Part shown: positions 13,672 through 20,888 of the stretch, piece by piece
Layout: each line of letters starts with the position of its first letter
Numbering within the stretch: position 1 is the stretch's first letter
From: Candidatus Moraniibacteriota bacterium
GTDB lineage: Bacteria; Patescibacteriota; Minisyncoccia; Moranbacterales; UBA9337
Direction of reading: 5' to 3'
DNA: 30,870 nt
NCBI GenBank assembly: GCA_023229615.1
Contig: JALNYX010000006.1
Location: 1 to 30,870 of the forward strand
Program-made: the position numbers and the translations under genes
The notes under the pieces: model-generated
The model's input: only the letters and a program-made list of their open reading frames with translations
What the model was told of the DNA's origin: nothing
The model's database searches: none

Positions 13672-14217
13672 ATGGCAAAGCAAACACAACATCATGGAAG
13701 GGCTTGGTATGTACTCCATACTTATTCCGGATATGAGGACAATGTCTGTAGGAATCTTAAGCAAAGAATTGAGTCGATGGATATGCAAGACTTGATTTTT
13801 GATGTTATGGTTCCCACTGAAAAAAGAATTAAGATTAAGGCGGGAAAAAGAGCAGTGATAGAAGAAAAAATTTATCCTGGATATGTTTTGGTGGATATGG
13901 TAGTAACGGATGCATCATGGTATGTGGTTCGAAACACCCCAAATGTTACAGGATTCATTGGACTCGGAACAACTCCAACCCCGATTGATCCAGCAGAAAT
14001 TCAAATGCTGAAAAAGAGGATGGGAGTAGCTGAACCGAAGTTCAAAATTGATGTCAAAGCTGGAGATTCCGTTAAGATCAATGAAGGACCATTCAAGGAT
14101 TTTGATGGAAAGATCCAGGAAATTGACGAAGAAAAAGGAAAGGTTAAAGTTTTTGTTTCAATTTTCGGAAGAGAAACTCCGGTCGAATTGGACTTTTTGC
14201 AGATTAAAAAAATATAA
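13672..14217 (+). CDS. nusG: Transcription elongation/antitermination factor NusG
   Basis: NusG binds RNA polymerase and couples it to ribosomes or Rho. The 181-residue protein begins with the NGN domain (AWYVLHTYSGYEDNVCRNLK; the W-Y-V-L-H-T-Y-S-G-Y-E motif is hallmark), includes EEKIYPGYVLVDMV and the loop VRNTPNVTGFIG, and ends with the KOW domain (VKAGDSVKINEGPFKDFDGK and then IQEIDEEKGKVKVFVSIFGR). Length is normal. No Shine-Dalgarno is seen; the spacer after secE is an AT-rich repeat-like stretch. It lies 21 bases before rplK. Confidence 0.97.
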   Translation: MAKQTQHHGRAWYVLHTYSGYEDNVCRNLKQRIESMDMQDLIFDVMVPTEKRIKIKAGKRAVIEEKIYPGYVLVDMVVTDASWYVVRNTPNVTGFIGLGTTPTPIDPAEIQMLKKRMGVAEPKFKIDVKAGDSVKINEGPFKDFDGKIQEIDEEKGKVKVFVSIFGRETPVELDFLQIKKI

Positions 14218-14238
14218 TATTTTTAAAATTATTGTAAT

Positions 14239-14661
14239 ATGGCAAAGGAAATAACGACAGTCATAAAATTGCAGGTTCAAGCAGGTAAGGCTAATCCAGC
14301 TCCTCCGATTGGTCCAGCTTTGGGACAGCATGGTCTCAATATTGCCGATTTTTGTGTTCGTTTTAATGAGGCTACCAAAGAAAGAATAGGGGATGTTATT
14401 CCGGTAGAAATTACTGTGTATACTGACCGATCTTTTGATTTTATCATGAAAACTTCTCCTGCAGCCGATCTTCTCAAGAAGGCCGCTAAGATTGAAAAAG
14501 GTGCCGGCAATCCGCTTAAGGATAAAGTTGGAAGTGTTACCAAGGATCAGGTTCGGGAAATCGCGCAGGCGAAGATGGAAGATTTGAACGCTGACGATAT
14601 TGAAGCGGCGATGAAAATCATCGAAGGAACGGCGCGTTCAATGGGAATAACCGTGAAGTAG
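14239..14661 (+). CDS. rplK: Large-subunit ribosomal protein L11
   Basis: L11 is part of the GTPase-associated centre of the 50S subunit and binds 23S rRNA around helices 43-44. The 140-residue protein is typical throughout: the N-terminal domain includes KLQVQAGKANPAPPIGPALG with the Pro-rich switch helix, and the C-terminal RNA-binding domain includes TSPAADLLKKAAKIEKGAGN and ends IIEGTARSMGITVK. It follows nusG by 21 bases; the distance to rplA (173 bases) is unusually large for this operon and contains a repeat, a promoter and a hairpin. Confidence 0.97.
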   Translation: MAKEITTVIKLQVQAGKANPAPPIGPALGQHGLNIADFCVRFNEATKERIGDVIPVEITVYTDRSFDFIMKTSPAADLLKKAAKIEKGAGNPLKDKVGSVTKDQVREIAQAKMEDLNADDIEAAMKIIEGTARSMGITVK

Positions 14662-14673
14662 TTTAAATTTTTT

Positions 14674-14719
14674 AATTTTCAATTTTAAAACAATTTTTAA
14701 TGATTTAATTTTGAAATTT
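14674..14719. repeat. 46-bp dispersed AT-rich repeat, copy A
   Basis: Matches 30502-30547 over 46 bases with 6 differences, all transitions. It begins AATTTTCAATTT and includes AATGATT. It lies in the rplK-rplA spacer. Confidence 0.6.
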
Positions 14720-14740
14720 AGAATAGATAGATTGTATAAT
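14711..14740 (+). promoter_or_regulatory. Promoter of rplA
   Basis: TTGAAA (14711-14716), 18-base spacer, TATAAT (14735-14740). The -35 lies inside the end of the dispersed repeat. Predicted start near 14747, leaving an 88-base leader. Confidence 0.55.
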
Positions 14741-14790
14741 TAATTCGTTTCATACTCCATATTATTATGTGTTGTGTGAAGATAATATTT

Positions 14791-14824
14791 GTGGGAGAAT
14801 TATCGAAAATAATTCGTCTACCAC
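14791..14824 (+). promoter_or_regulatory. Leader hairpin before rplA, possible L1 autoregulatory site
   Basis: GTGG (14791-14794) pairs with CCAC (14821-14824); GAATTAT (14797-14803) pairs with ATAATTC (14809-14815), loop CGAAA. Between the stems is an asymmetric internal loop (2 bases versus 5). It ends 10 bases before the rplA ATG, so stabilising it would hinder initiation. L1 is known to bind an asymmetric-loop helix in its own mRNA in other organisms; whether this is that site is inference. Confidence 0.45.
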
Positions 14825-14834
14825 GAAAAACAAT

Positions 14835-15509
14835 ATGAAAAGAGGAAAAAAGTATCAGGCTAGTGTTGAAAAAATCGACAAAAATAAAGTTTATTCTGTT
14901 AGTGAAGCGGTAAAATTGATAAAAGAAAACAAAGTTGCCAAATTTGATGAGTCAGTAGAGATTCATGTACGAATGGATATTGATCCGAAAAAAGGAGATC
15001 AGCAGGTTCGCGGAGCAACAGTCTTGCCAAATGGAACTGGAAAAAGTAAAAAAATTGCAGTGGCTACTTTGACGAAAGTAGATGAAGCCAAGAAATCCGG
15101 AGCGGATATTGTCGGAGGAGAAGATTTAATTGAAAAAATAAAAAGCGGAAAAATTGAATTTGATATTTTAGTGGCGACTCCCGAAATGATGCCCAAATTG
15201 GCTGTGATTGCGAAAATCCTTGGACCGAAGGGATTGATGCCGAGTCCAAAGACAGAAACTGTAACGGAGAAAATTAAAGAAGCTATAGAAATGCTCAAGA
15301 AGGGAAAAGTAAGTTTTAAAAATGACAACACTGGAAATTTGCATCAGGTGATCGGAAAGGTTTCTTTTGATGAAAAAAAGTTGGAAGAAAATTTTGTTTC
15401 TTTTATGGATGCTTTGAGAAAATCCAAGCCAACAGGAGTAAAGGGAAAATTTATTACCGGAATTACGATTTGCTCAACTATGGGACCAGGAGTAAAAGTT
15501 AATTTGTAG
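14835..15509 (+). CDS. rplA: Large-subunit ribosomal protein L1
   Basis: L1 forms the mobile stalk that handles E-site tRNA and can repress its own mRNA. The frame is open further upstream, but the family start is MKRGKKYQASVEKI at ATG 14835; residues before it have no family likeness and cover the leader hairpin. The protein (224 residues) has the usual two domains, with VEIHVRMDIDPKKGDQQVRG, VLPNGTGKSKKIAV and GLMPSPKTETVT in domain order, and the conserved FKNDNTGNLHQVIGKVSF near residue 170. L1 is missing in some candidate-phyla lineages, so its presence is useful taxonomically. A terminator follows; rplJ, rplL and rpoB are not next to it. Confidence 0.96.
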   Translation: MKRGKKYQASVEKIDKNKVYSVSEAVKLIKENKVAKFDESVEIHVRMDIDPKKGDQQVRGATVLPNGTGKSKKIAVATLTKVDEAKKSGADIVGGEDLIEKIKSGKIEFDILVATPEMMPKLAVIAKILGPKGLMPSPKTETVTEKIKEAIEMLKKGKVSFKNDNTGNLHQVIGKVSFDEKKLEENFVSFMDALRKSKPTGVKGKFITGITICSTMGPGVKVNL

Positions 15510-15541
15510 TTTGTAAATTTTTGGTATAGTAGGAAATAAGG

Positions 15542-15568
15542 AAGCCTCGTCAAAAGCGAGGCTTTTCT
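15542..15568 (+). terminator. Terminator after rplA
   Basis: AAGCCTCG (15542-15549) pairs with CGAGGCTT (15557-15564), followed by TTCTTT. Confidence 0.85.
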
Positions 15569-15597
15569 TTATGATGTTTCCATATTCCGTAGTTCTG

Positions 15598-15626
15598 TTG
15601 ACATAAAAGGTTTTGTTGCGTAAAAT
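15598..15626 (+). promoter_or_regulatory. Promoter of the tandem kinase pair
   Basis: TTGACA (15598-15603), 17-base spacer, TAAAAT (15621-15626). Predicted start near 15633. Confidence 0.7.
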
Positions 15627-15694
15627 AGTATACGTGCCTGGGAATGTCTTGTGAAAATTCTCAAAAGGCGCTAATTATTTTTTCATTTGAAACA

Positions 15695-16255
15695 ATGACA
15701 AAAAAAAGAATTGTAATCGGGCTAGTTGGAGCGACTGGAAGCGGAAAGGATACCGTTGCTAAATATTTGAAAGAGAAGTATGACGTTCAATTGATGCGTT
15801 TTGCTGATCCATTGAAAGAAACTCTTTCGATTTATTTCGATGAATTTTCCAAGGAAGATCAGCAATGGCTGGCGGAAGAGTTTATCAATCGCTTTGGACC
15901 GGATATCTTGCCACGCGCTCTTCGCAAGAGAATTGATAACGGAGAAGGCGTGATTGTTGTTAATGGAGTGAGGCTCTGGGAAGATTTTCATTTTATCAAA
16001 TCATATACTAATAGTTTTATTATTTATGTAAAATTGGATCAGAAAATTCGTTTTGAAAGAATTAAGGGTCGAGGAGAAAAGACTGATGACAATACTCTGA
16101 CCTTTGAGCAATTCCAAAAATCGGAAAATGTTACCACTGAGAAAGACGTTCCGGCAATCGGAGAAAAAGCTGATTTTATAATTGATAATAGTAAAGATCT
16201 TGAATATCTTCTTTCTGAATCGGACAAGGTGATGGAAAAGATGTTGAAAGCGTAA
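15695..16255 (+). CDS. P-loop nucleotide kinase-like protein, first paralog
   Basis: Start chosen at ATG 15695 (MTKKRIVIGLVGATGSGKDT); an ATG at 15644 would add 17 residues with no family character. The 186-residue protein has a Walker A loop GATGSGKDT, an early acidic-aromatic segment (MRFADPLKETLS), a strand ending NGVRLWED where Asp/Glu may bind Mg or base, and a lid-like region RIKGRGEKTDDNTLTFEQF. This is the general plan of adenylate kinase-, dephospho-CoA kinase- and UPF0200-type nucleotide kinases; the acceptor cannot be assigned. The next gene is a clear paralog, 10 bases downstream, and the dTTP-synthesis genes lie about 1.5 kb on. Confidence 0.75.
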   Translation: MTKKRIVIGLVGATGSGKDTVAKYLKEKYDVQLMRFADPLKETLSIYFDEFSKEDQQWLAEEFINRFGPDILPRALRKRIDNGEGVIVVNGVRLWEDFHFIKSYTNSFIIYVKLDQKIRFERIKGRGEKTDDNTLTFEQFQKSENVTTEKDVPAIGEKADFIIDNSKDLEYLLSESDKVMEKMLKA

Positions 16256-16265
16256 TTTTTATTTT

Positions 16266-16808
16266 ATGCAAAAAATAATTTTTGGTCTTGCTGGGGAAGC
16301 GGCCAGTGGTAAGGGAACAGCCTCGAAATATTTGCAGGAAAAGTATGGCGCGCGGGCATATCGTTTTTCTGATTTTTTGCGCGCTACTTTGGATGTGTGG
16401 CATTTGGAAACGAATCGGGAAAATCTCGCCAAGCTTTCTTTGATAATGCGCCAAGGATTCGGTGAGGATGTTTTTTCCAGGGCGTTGGCTGAGGAAATTT
16501 CCAAAAGCGGAAGCGAGGTGTTTGTTTTTGACGGAATCAGGAGAGCTTCGGATATTGATTATCTTAAGGATATGGAAGGATTCAAGTTTGTTTATGTGGA
16601 AACGAGTTTGGAAAAAAGATATGAAAGAATAATCAAACGGGGAGAAAATTCTGATGACAAGACAAAAACTTTTGAGCAGTTCAAAAAAGACCATGAATTG
16701 GAAACTGAAAGAGAAATCACTTCTCTCAAGGAGATTGCGGATGTGGTAATCGAAAATAACAGCACTCTCGAAGAACTGCAAAAGAAAATTGACGAATTAG
16801 TGAAATAA
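16266..16808 (+). CDS. P-loop nucleotide kinase-like protein, second paralog
   Basis: A 180-residue protein aligned by eye over its whole length to the preceding gene: Walker A GEAASGKGT replaces GATGSGKDT, RFSDFLRATLD matches RFADPLKETLS, FDGIRRASDIDYL matches NGVRLWEDFHFI, and KRGENSDDKTKTFEQF matches GRGEKTDDNTLTFEQF. Here the strand-end Asp of DGIRR is present (as in dephospho-CoA kinase-like and UPF0200 proteins), while the first copy has Asn. The two therefore likely arose by tandem duplication and may differ in acceptor. They share a promoter upstream of the first gene and a terminator after the second. Confidence 0.75.
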   Translation: MQKIIFGLAGEAASGKGTASKYLQEKYGARAYRFSDFLRATLDVWHLETNRENLAKLSLIMRQGFGEDVFSRALAEEISKSGSEVFVFDGIRRASDIDYLKDMEGFKFVYVETSLEKRYERIIKRGENSDDKTKTFEQFKKDHELETEREITSLKEIADVVIENNSTLEELQKKIDELVK

Positions 16809-16820
16809 TGCGAAAATAAG

Positions 16821-16843
16821 CCAACCAAAAACGGTTGGTTTTT
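16821..16843 (+). terminator. Terminator after the kinase pair
   Basis: CCAACC (16821-16826) pairs with GGTTGG (16833-16838), loop AAAAAC, followed by TTTTT. Confidence 0.75.
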
Positions 16844-16885
16844 AGTTGTTTTGACAATATTAAAATATGGAAAAGGAGCAATAAG

Positions 16886-17674
16886 ATGAACATATATGAT
16901 GTTAGAATCAAAAATATACCGGCTTATTATGAAATTAGGATTACAAAAAGTGGCTTGTGCATATCGATACACAAGAAAGTAGTAGAATTTCTGGCTGGAA
17001 TTTTGAGGAGCGATGCGCCTCTAGTGGAAGATATTAAAAACAGCAATAGATGGAATTTTTCATCTATTACGGAAGTAAATAGGTTCGGATTTGACGGCGT
17101 TCTTCGTAAAAAACAAGATAAGAAAAGAAAAAAATGGATTGATGTAACATTTGATCATTTTTCGAGAAATGATATGTACAAAATATCTAATTCTCTGGGA
17201 ATATTGTTTTCAGCGATGTGTCTTTTTGAGGGAAATACCGGTTGCAATAAAAAGCAACTTATGTTGGTTGATAATTTTTTCATAATCCCTGGATTGGGCG
17301 GAGCTGGTTTCAGTGCTTTTTTTTCAGCGCATTTAATCAGGTGGCTGAAAGAAAAACTTGTTGAAAAAAATGGCGATACTAATTTGGGTGAAAAAATTTC
17401 CTTACCTATGAGAACTCGTTATTTCTGCATGGATCCTGGTTCAAAAAAATATTTTCATCGTGATGGATTTCGAACACTTTTCAGGTCTCCGGCATGGATA
17501 AGTTTAAATTGTCCTGGAGATGCTTGCGATTTGAGTCCTGAATGTTTTCATGATGGAAGTGATGGAGAAGGTTATGCAATGGTTCCGCATAACGTGGACA
17601 ATGTATTTCAGCAATTTTCTCTTCTTTCTGGTTTGGCAAAAATACACATGCTTGCCAGGAAGGATGGATTTTAG
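16886..17674 (+). CDS. Uncharacterised protein with a Cys cluster
   Basis: The frame opens earlier (16835), but that start lies inside the preceding terminator hairpin; ATG 16886 has a good Shine-Dalgarno (AGGAG at about 16874-16878) and starts MNIYDVRIKNIPAYYEIRIT. The 262-residue product has no signal peptide. A moderately hydrophobic Gly-rich stretch (FFIIPGLGGAGFSAFFSAHL) at about 132-151 could be a buried helix or loop. Near the C-terminus is a Cys/Asp-rich segment (NCPGDACDLSPECFHDGSDG) that could bind metal. I recognise no family. It is transcribed alone, between two terminators, just before the dTTP genes. Confidence 0.75.
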   Translation: MNIYDVRIKNIPAYYEIRITKSGLCISIHKKVVEFLAGILRSDAPLVEDIKNSNRWNFSSITEVNRFGFDGVLRKKQDKKRKKWIDVTFDHFSRNDMYKISNSLGILFSAMCLFEGNTGCNKKQLMLVDNFFIIPGLGGAGFSAFFSAHLIRWLKEKLVEKNGDTNLGEKISLPMRTRYFCMDPGSKKYFHRDGFRTLFRSPAWISLNCPGDACDLSPECFHDGSDGEGYAMVPHNVDNVFQQFSLLSGLAKIHMLARKDGF

Positions 17675-17682
17675 GTTTTTAT

Positions 17683-17716
17683 GGTCGTTTGTGGAGTATT
17701 ACAAACGACCTCTTTT
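17683..17716 (+). terminator. Terminator before the dTTP cluster
   Basis: A perfect 10-base stem, GGTCGTTTGT (17683-17692) with ACAAACGACC (17701-17710), is followed by TCTTTTT. Confidence 0.85.
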
Positions 17717-17747
17717 TATTTTATAAATCCCTCTTTTTTGTCAGTAG

Positions 17748-17776
17748 TTGATTGGATTTTTGGAGGATGGTATAAT
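17748..17776 (+). promoter_or_regulatory. Promoter of the dTTP synthesis cluster
   Basis: TTGATT (17748-17753), 17-base spacer, TATAAT (17771-17776), with TGG directly before the -10 (extended -10 character). Start near 17783; ATG at 17813. Confidence 0.7.
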
Positions 17777-17812
17777 AAAAAAGTGGTTAATTAAGTAAAG
17801 TTATATAAATAT

Positions 17813-18373
17813 ATGATACTTTCTGATCAAGATATTGTGAAGGAAATAGAAAAAAAAGAGATAACACTTGTTCCGTTTGATAAAAAAAATATCCAACCGG
17901 CTAGTGTTGATTTGCACTTAGATAGGGAATTTTTAGTATTTAATACGAGTGAAAATTTTATTATTGATGTTAAAAAGCCAGTCGATAATTTGATGAAGAA
18001 GATTACAATCGATAAAGAAAAGTCTTTTATATTACATCCTGGAGAATTTGCATTGGGATTGGTCATAGAAGAGACCGGGGTTTCCAATAGATTGGTTGGT
18101 AGGCTTGAAGGAAAAAGTTCACTAGGAAGAATTGGGCTCATTATTCATACAACTGCGGGTTATCTTGATCCGGGTAATTGTTTGAAATTAACCTTAGAGC
18201 TTTTTAACGCAGGTAAGCTTCCAATTAAACTTTATTACAAGATGCCAATAGCACAAATAGCTTTTGAATATTTATCGTCTCCTTGTAAAAAGTCGTATGG
18301 ATCAAAAGGATTAAATAGTAAATATTTTGGAGATAAGGATGTTCAATGTTCAAAGATGCATAAAAATTTTTAA
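17813..18373 (+). CDS. dcd: dCTP deaminase
   Basis: dCTP deaminase converts dCTP to dUTP and shares its trimeric fold with dUTPase. The 186-residue protein begins MILSDQDIVKEIEKKEI (family start), has IQPASVDLHLDREF, the substrate loop EGKSSLGRIGL, and the catalytic region HTTAGYLDPGNCLKLTLELF, where the Glu of TLEL corresponds to the catalytic base. The usual DPGF.G is here DPGNCL, a mild variation. It is the first gene of a four-gene set (dcd, thyX, tmk, dut) behind one promoter. Because dut is encoded separately, it need not be the bifunctional dCTP deaminase/dUTPase type. Confidence 0.92.
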   Translation: MILSDQDIVKEIEKKEITLVPFDKKNIQPASVDLHLDREFLVFNTSENFIIDVKKPVDNLMKKITIDKEKSFILHPGEFALGLVIEETGVSNRLVGRLEGKSSLGRIGLIIHTTAGYLDPGNCLKLTLELFNAGKLPIKLYYKMPIAQIAFEYLSSPCKKSYGSKGLNSKYFGDKDVQCSKMHKNF

Positions 18374-18381
18374 ATAAAAAA

Positions 18382-19731
18382 ATGGATATTCTAGAAAAAC
18401 ATACAGTCAGGAGTCTTGACAATGAAGGATTTGTTTTGGTGCTTAATAATGAAGCAAAGATTGATGGGCAGGCGGAAGCAATGCTTCAAGCACTTCATTC
18501 CCGTTCAACAGGGGGAATAAAAAAACATTTACAAGTGCTTGAGGAGAAAGGGGCGGATAATTTTATGGAGAGATTTTATGTCGGATACGGACACAAATCT
18601 ATTGGAGATTGCGGCAGCGCAACGGTTTTTGTGGAAGGCGTTTCTATGCTGGCCGCCAAAGCAATCCAGGACTGGAGATTGTATTCCGGGCAAGAAGCAT
18701 CAACCAGATATGTGGATTTTTCCAATCAAAAATTTCTAAATCCAAAAAAAACCAAAAAAGGAGAAGAAATTTTGGAAAATTGGAGAAAATTTTATCTTAA
18801 AGCGCAAAAGCCGGTGCAAGAACATTTGGAAAAACAATTTCCGCGCCAGAATGGTGAGGATGAAAAAATATATGAAAAAGCAATCATTGCCAGAGCATTT
18901 GATATTACGCGTTCTTTTTTGCCGGCTGGTGCAACCACTAATGTTGCATGGAGAATGAATTTTCGCCAGTTTGCCGATGAATTGATGCTTCTTCGTCATC
19001 ATCCGCTGAAAGAGGTTCGAGATATTGCGGAAAAAACCGAACAAGCGCTACTTGAGATGTATCCAAGTTCTTTTGGTCATGAAAGATTTAAAAATACCGA
19101 AGAATATAATAAAAAATGGATGCAGGGAAAATATTATTATGAAAATAAAAAAACCAAGGATTTTGAATTGGTTTATGATAATGTGGATAGAAAATTATTA
19201 AAAAATTATAAAGATATTTTGAAAAGTCGCCCAATGAAAACAGAGTTGCCAACCGCAATCGGTGAATGTGGTGTGGTGGCTTATGAATTTCTTTTAGACT
19301 TCGGTTCATATCGGGACTTGCAAAGGCATCGAGCTGTTGTTCAGAGGATGCCTCTTTTGGTTCGAAAGCATGGATTTAATCAATGGTATTTGAACGCGCT
19401 TCCGAATGATTTAAAAAAGGAAACCAAGGAGTTTATCAAGAAACAAGAGAAAGAAATCCAAAAAATGAAGGCTAGCGAAGAAGAGAAACAATATTATACC
19501 GCTATGGGTTATCGGGTTCCTTGTCGATTTTCCGGAGATTTGAAAGCTTTAGTTTATTTGGTTGAATTGCGCTCTACCAGGTTTGTTCATCCGACATTAG
19601 TTGAACAAATGTTGAAAGTTATAAACAGTATGAAAAAATTATTCGGAAAAGACGGACTGGTTTTGCATTTGGACAATGAGCCGAACAGATTTGATATTCG
19701 CAGGGGCGAGCAAGATATTGTTGAAAAATAA
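18382..19731 (+). CDS. thyX: Tandem-duplicated flavin-dependent thymidylate synthase (ThyX)
   Basis: ThyX methylates dUMP to dTMP using FAD, NADPH and methylenetetrahydrofolate, normally as a tetramer of about 220-residue chains. This protein has 449 residues and two ThyX-like halves. In half 1, GHKSIGD (about 70-76) and WRLYSGQEASTRY (98-110) match the RHRxxSxxExSxRY signature except that the leading R-H became D-W; FLPAGATTNVAWRMNFRQF follows. In half 2, LQRHRAVVQRMP (313-324) keeps the RHR but has lost the Ser/Glu/Ser positions, and VYLVELRSTRFVHP lies near 391-404. The halves therefore carry complementary pieces of the signature. It is 8 bases after dcd and 28 before tmk. Confidence 0.88.
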   Translation: MDILEKHTVRSLDNEGFVLVLNNEAKIDGQAEAMLQALHSRSTGGIKKHLQVLEEKGADNFMERFYVGYGHKSIGDCGSATVFVEGVSMLAAKAIQDWRLYSGQEASTRYVDFSNQKFLNPKKTKKGEEILENWRKFYLKAQKPVQEHLEKQFPRQNGEDEKIYEKAIIARAFDITRSFLPAGATTNVAWRMNFRQFADELMLLRHHPLKEVRDIAEKTEQALLEMYPSSFGHERFKNTEEYNKKWMQGKYYYENKKTKDFELVYDNVDRKLLKNYKDILKSRPMKTELPTAIGECGVVAYEFLLDFGSYRDLQRHRAVVQRMPLLVRKHGFNQWYLNALPNDLKKETKEFIKKQEKEIQKMKASEEEKQYYTAMGYRVPCRFSGDLKALVYLVELRSTRFVHPTLVEQMLKVINSMKKLFGKDGLVLHLDNEPNRFDIRRGEQDIVEK

Positions 19732-19759
19732 TAATTAATTCGAAGGGAATAACAGCTGT

Positions 19760-20449
19760 ATGAAAAAGGGTAAATTTATTGTGCTGGATGGAACCGACGG
19801 CAGTGGAAAAGCTACGCAGACAAATATTTTAGTGAAAAAATTAAAGAAAGAGGGAAAAAAAGTGAAAACCATAGATTTTCCTCAATATAAGGATAATTTT
19901 TTTGGAAAAATGATCGGAGAATGTTTAGTTGGGGATTATGGAGATTTTATTGCAGTTGATCCTCATATCGCTTCAGCACTATATGCTGCGGATAGATGGG
20001 AATCGAGTGAGATGATAAATAAATGGATAAGTAACGGATATATTGTAATAGCTGATAGATACACCAGTTCAAATCAGATTCATCAAGGAGGGAAAATAAA
20101 AGATTCAAAAAAGAGAAGAGAATTTCTAAAATGGTTGGAAAAAATGGAATTTGAAGTTCTTAGGATTCCAAAACCGGATGCGATTGTCTATTTAGATGTT
20201 CCCTATGAAATTACAAAAAAATTATTACAAGAAAAAAATGCTATAAATAAGAAAAAATATTCTATTGGAAAAAAAGATTTGGCTGAAAATAACAAAAAAC
20301 ATCTCAGTGATTCAAGGAAAAGTGCAATAAAATTAGTCGGGGAATGTAATAATTGGATTAAAATAGATTGTGTTAAAAAAGGAGAAATGATGAGTATTGA
20401 AGAAATAAACGAGATTATTTGGAGTAAAGTTAGACAAATTATAAAATGA
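19760..20449 (+). CDS. tmk: Thymidylate kinase
   Basis: Thymidylate kinase phosphorylates dTMP to dTDP. The 229-residue protein starts MKKGKFIVLDGTDGSGKATQ, a P-loop close to the GxDGxGKxTQ family form, continues with DFPQYKDNFFGKMI (dTMP contact), has the signature DRYTSSNQIHQ (the DR[YH] motif with Arg-Tyr), and a lid-like region rich in Lys near 165-190. The P-loop has Ala where Ser/Thr is commoner after GK, a tolerable change. It follows thyX, whose product it uses, and its stop overlaps the dut start by 4 bases (ATGA), implying coupled translation. Confidence 0.93.
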   Translation: MKKGKFIVLDGTDGSGKATQTNILVKKLKKEGKKVKTIDFPQYKDNFFGKMIGECLVGDYGDFIAVDPHIASALYAADRWESSEMINKWISNGYIVIADRYTSSNQIHQGGKIKDSKKRREFLKWLEKMEFEVLRIPKPDAIVYLDVPYEITKKLLQEKNAINKKKYSIGKKDLAENNKKHLSDSRKSAIKLVGECNNWIKIDCVKKGEMMSIEEINEIIWSKVRQIIK

Positions 20450-20871
20450 AAATTCAAGTAAAGAAAATAGAAAACAGCGCAATAGTTCCACGACAAATGC
20501 AAGAAGGCGATGCCGGTATGGATATTTTTTCCAACGAAGATGTTATTTTGCATCCAGGAGAGAGAATTTCTTGTAGATCTGGAATTGCTATAAAAATTCC
20601 AGCAGGATACGTTGGACTTATTTGGGACAAAAGCAGTGTTTCTCAAAAAAGCGGAATAAAAACATTGGGCGGTGTTATAGATAGTAATTATACGGGAGAA
20701 TGGTTTATTGGACTTGTGAATTTAAGCCAGGAAGATTATGCTATTAAAAAAGGTCAGAAAATTGCCCAGGTGATTTTTCAAAAAATTGATGTTCCGGAGA
20801 TTGAATTAGTTGATGAATTGCCGGAAACAAATCGTGGCGATGGAGCATTTGGAAGTACGGATAAAAAATAA
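20446..20871 (+). CDS. dut: dUTP diphosphatase (dUTPase)
   Basis: dUTPase hydrolyses dUTP to dUMP, supplying ThyX and keeping uracil out of DNA. All five trimeric-dUTPase motifs are visible in 141 residues: motif 1 GDAGMDIFS, motif 2 DKSSVSQKSG (usually GRSSLA), motif 3 GGVIDSNYTGEW (catalytic Asp), motif 4 KKGQKIAQVIFQK, and motif 5 RGDGAFGST at the flexible C-terminus. Motif 2 lacks the usual Gly-Arg, so it is somewhat divergent. The ATG overlaps the tmk stop. It is the last gene of the dTTP set, 17 bases before gatB. Confidence 0.92.
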   Translation: MKIQVKKIENSAIVPRQMQEGDAGMDIFSNEDVILHPGERISCRSGIAIKIPAGYVGLIWDKSSVSQKSGIKTLGGVIDSNYTGEWFIGLVNLSQEDYAIKKGQKIAQVIFQKIDVPEIELVDELPETNRGDGAFGSTDKK

Positions 20872-20888
20872 TAAATCGAGATATTTTT

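Noticed and set aside
16176..16781. A 201-codon minus-strand frame across the kinase pair
   Set aside because: It is antisense to the second kinase paralog, which has clear motifs; no support on the minus strand.
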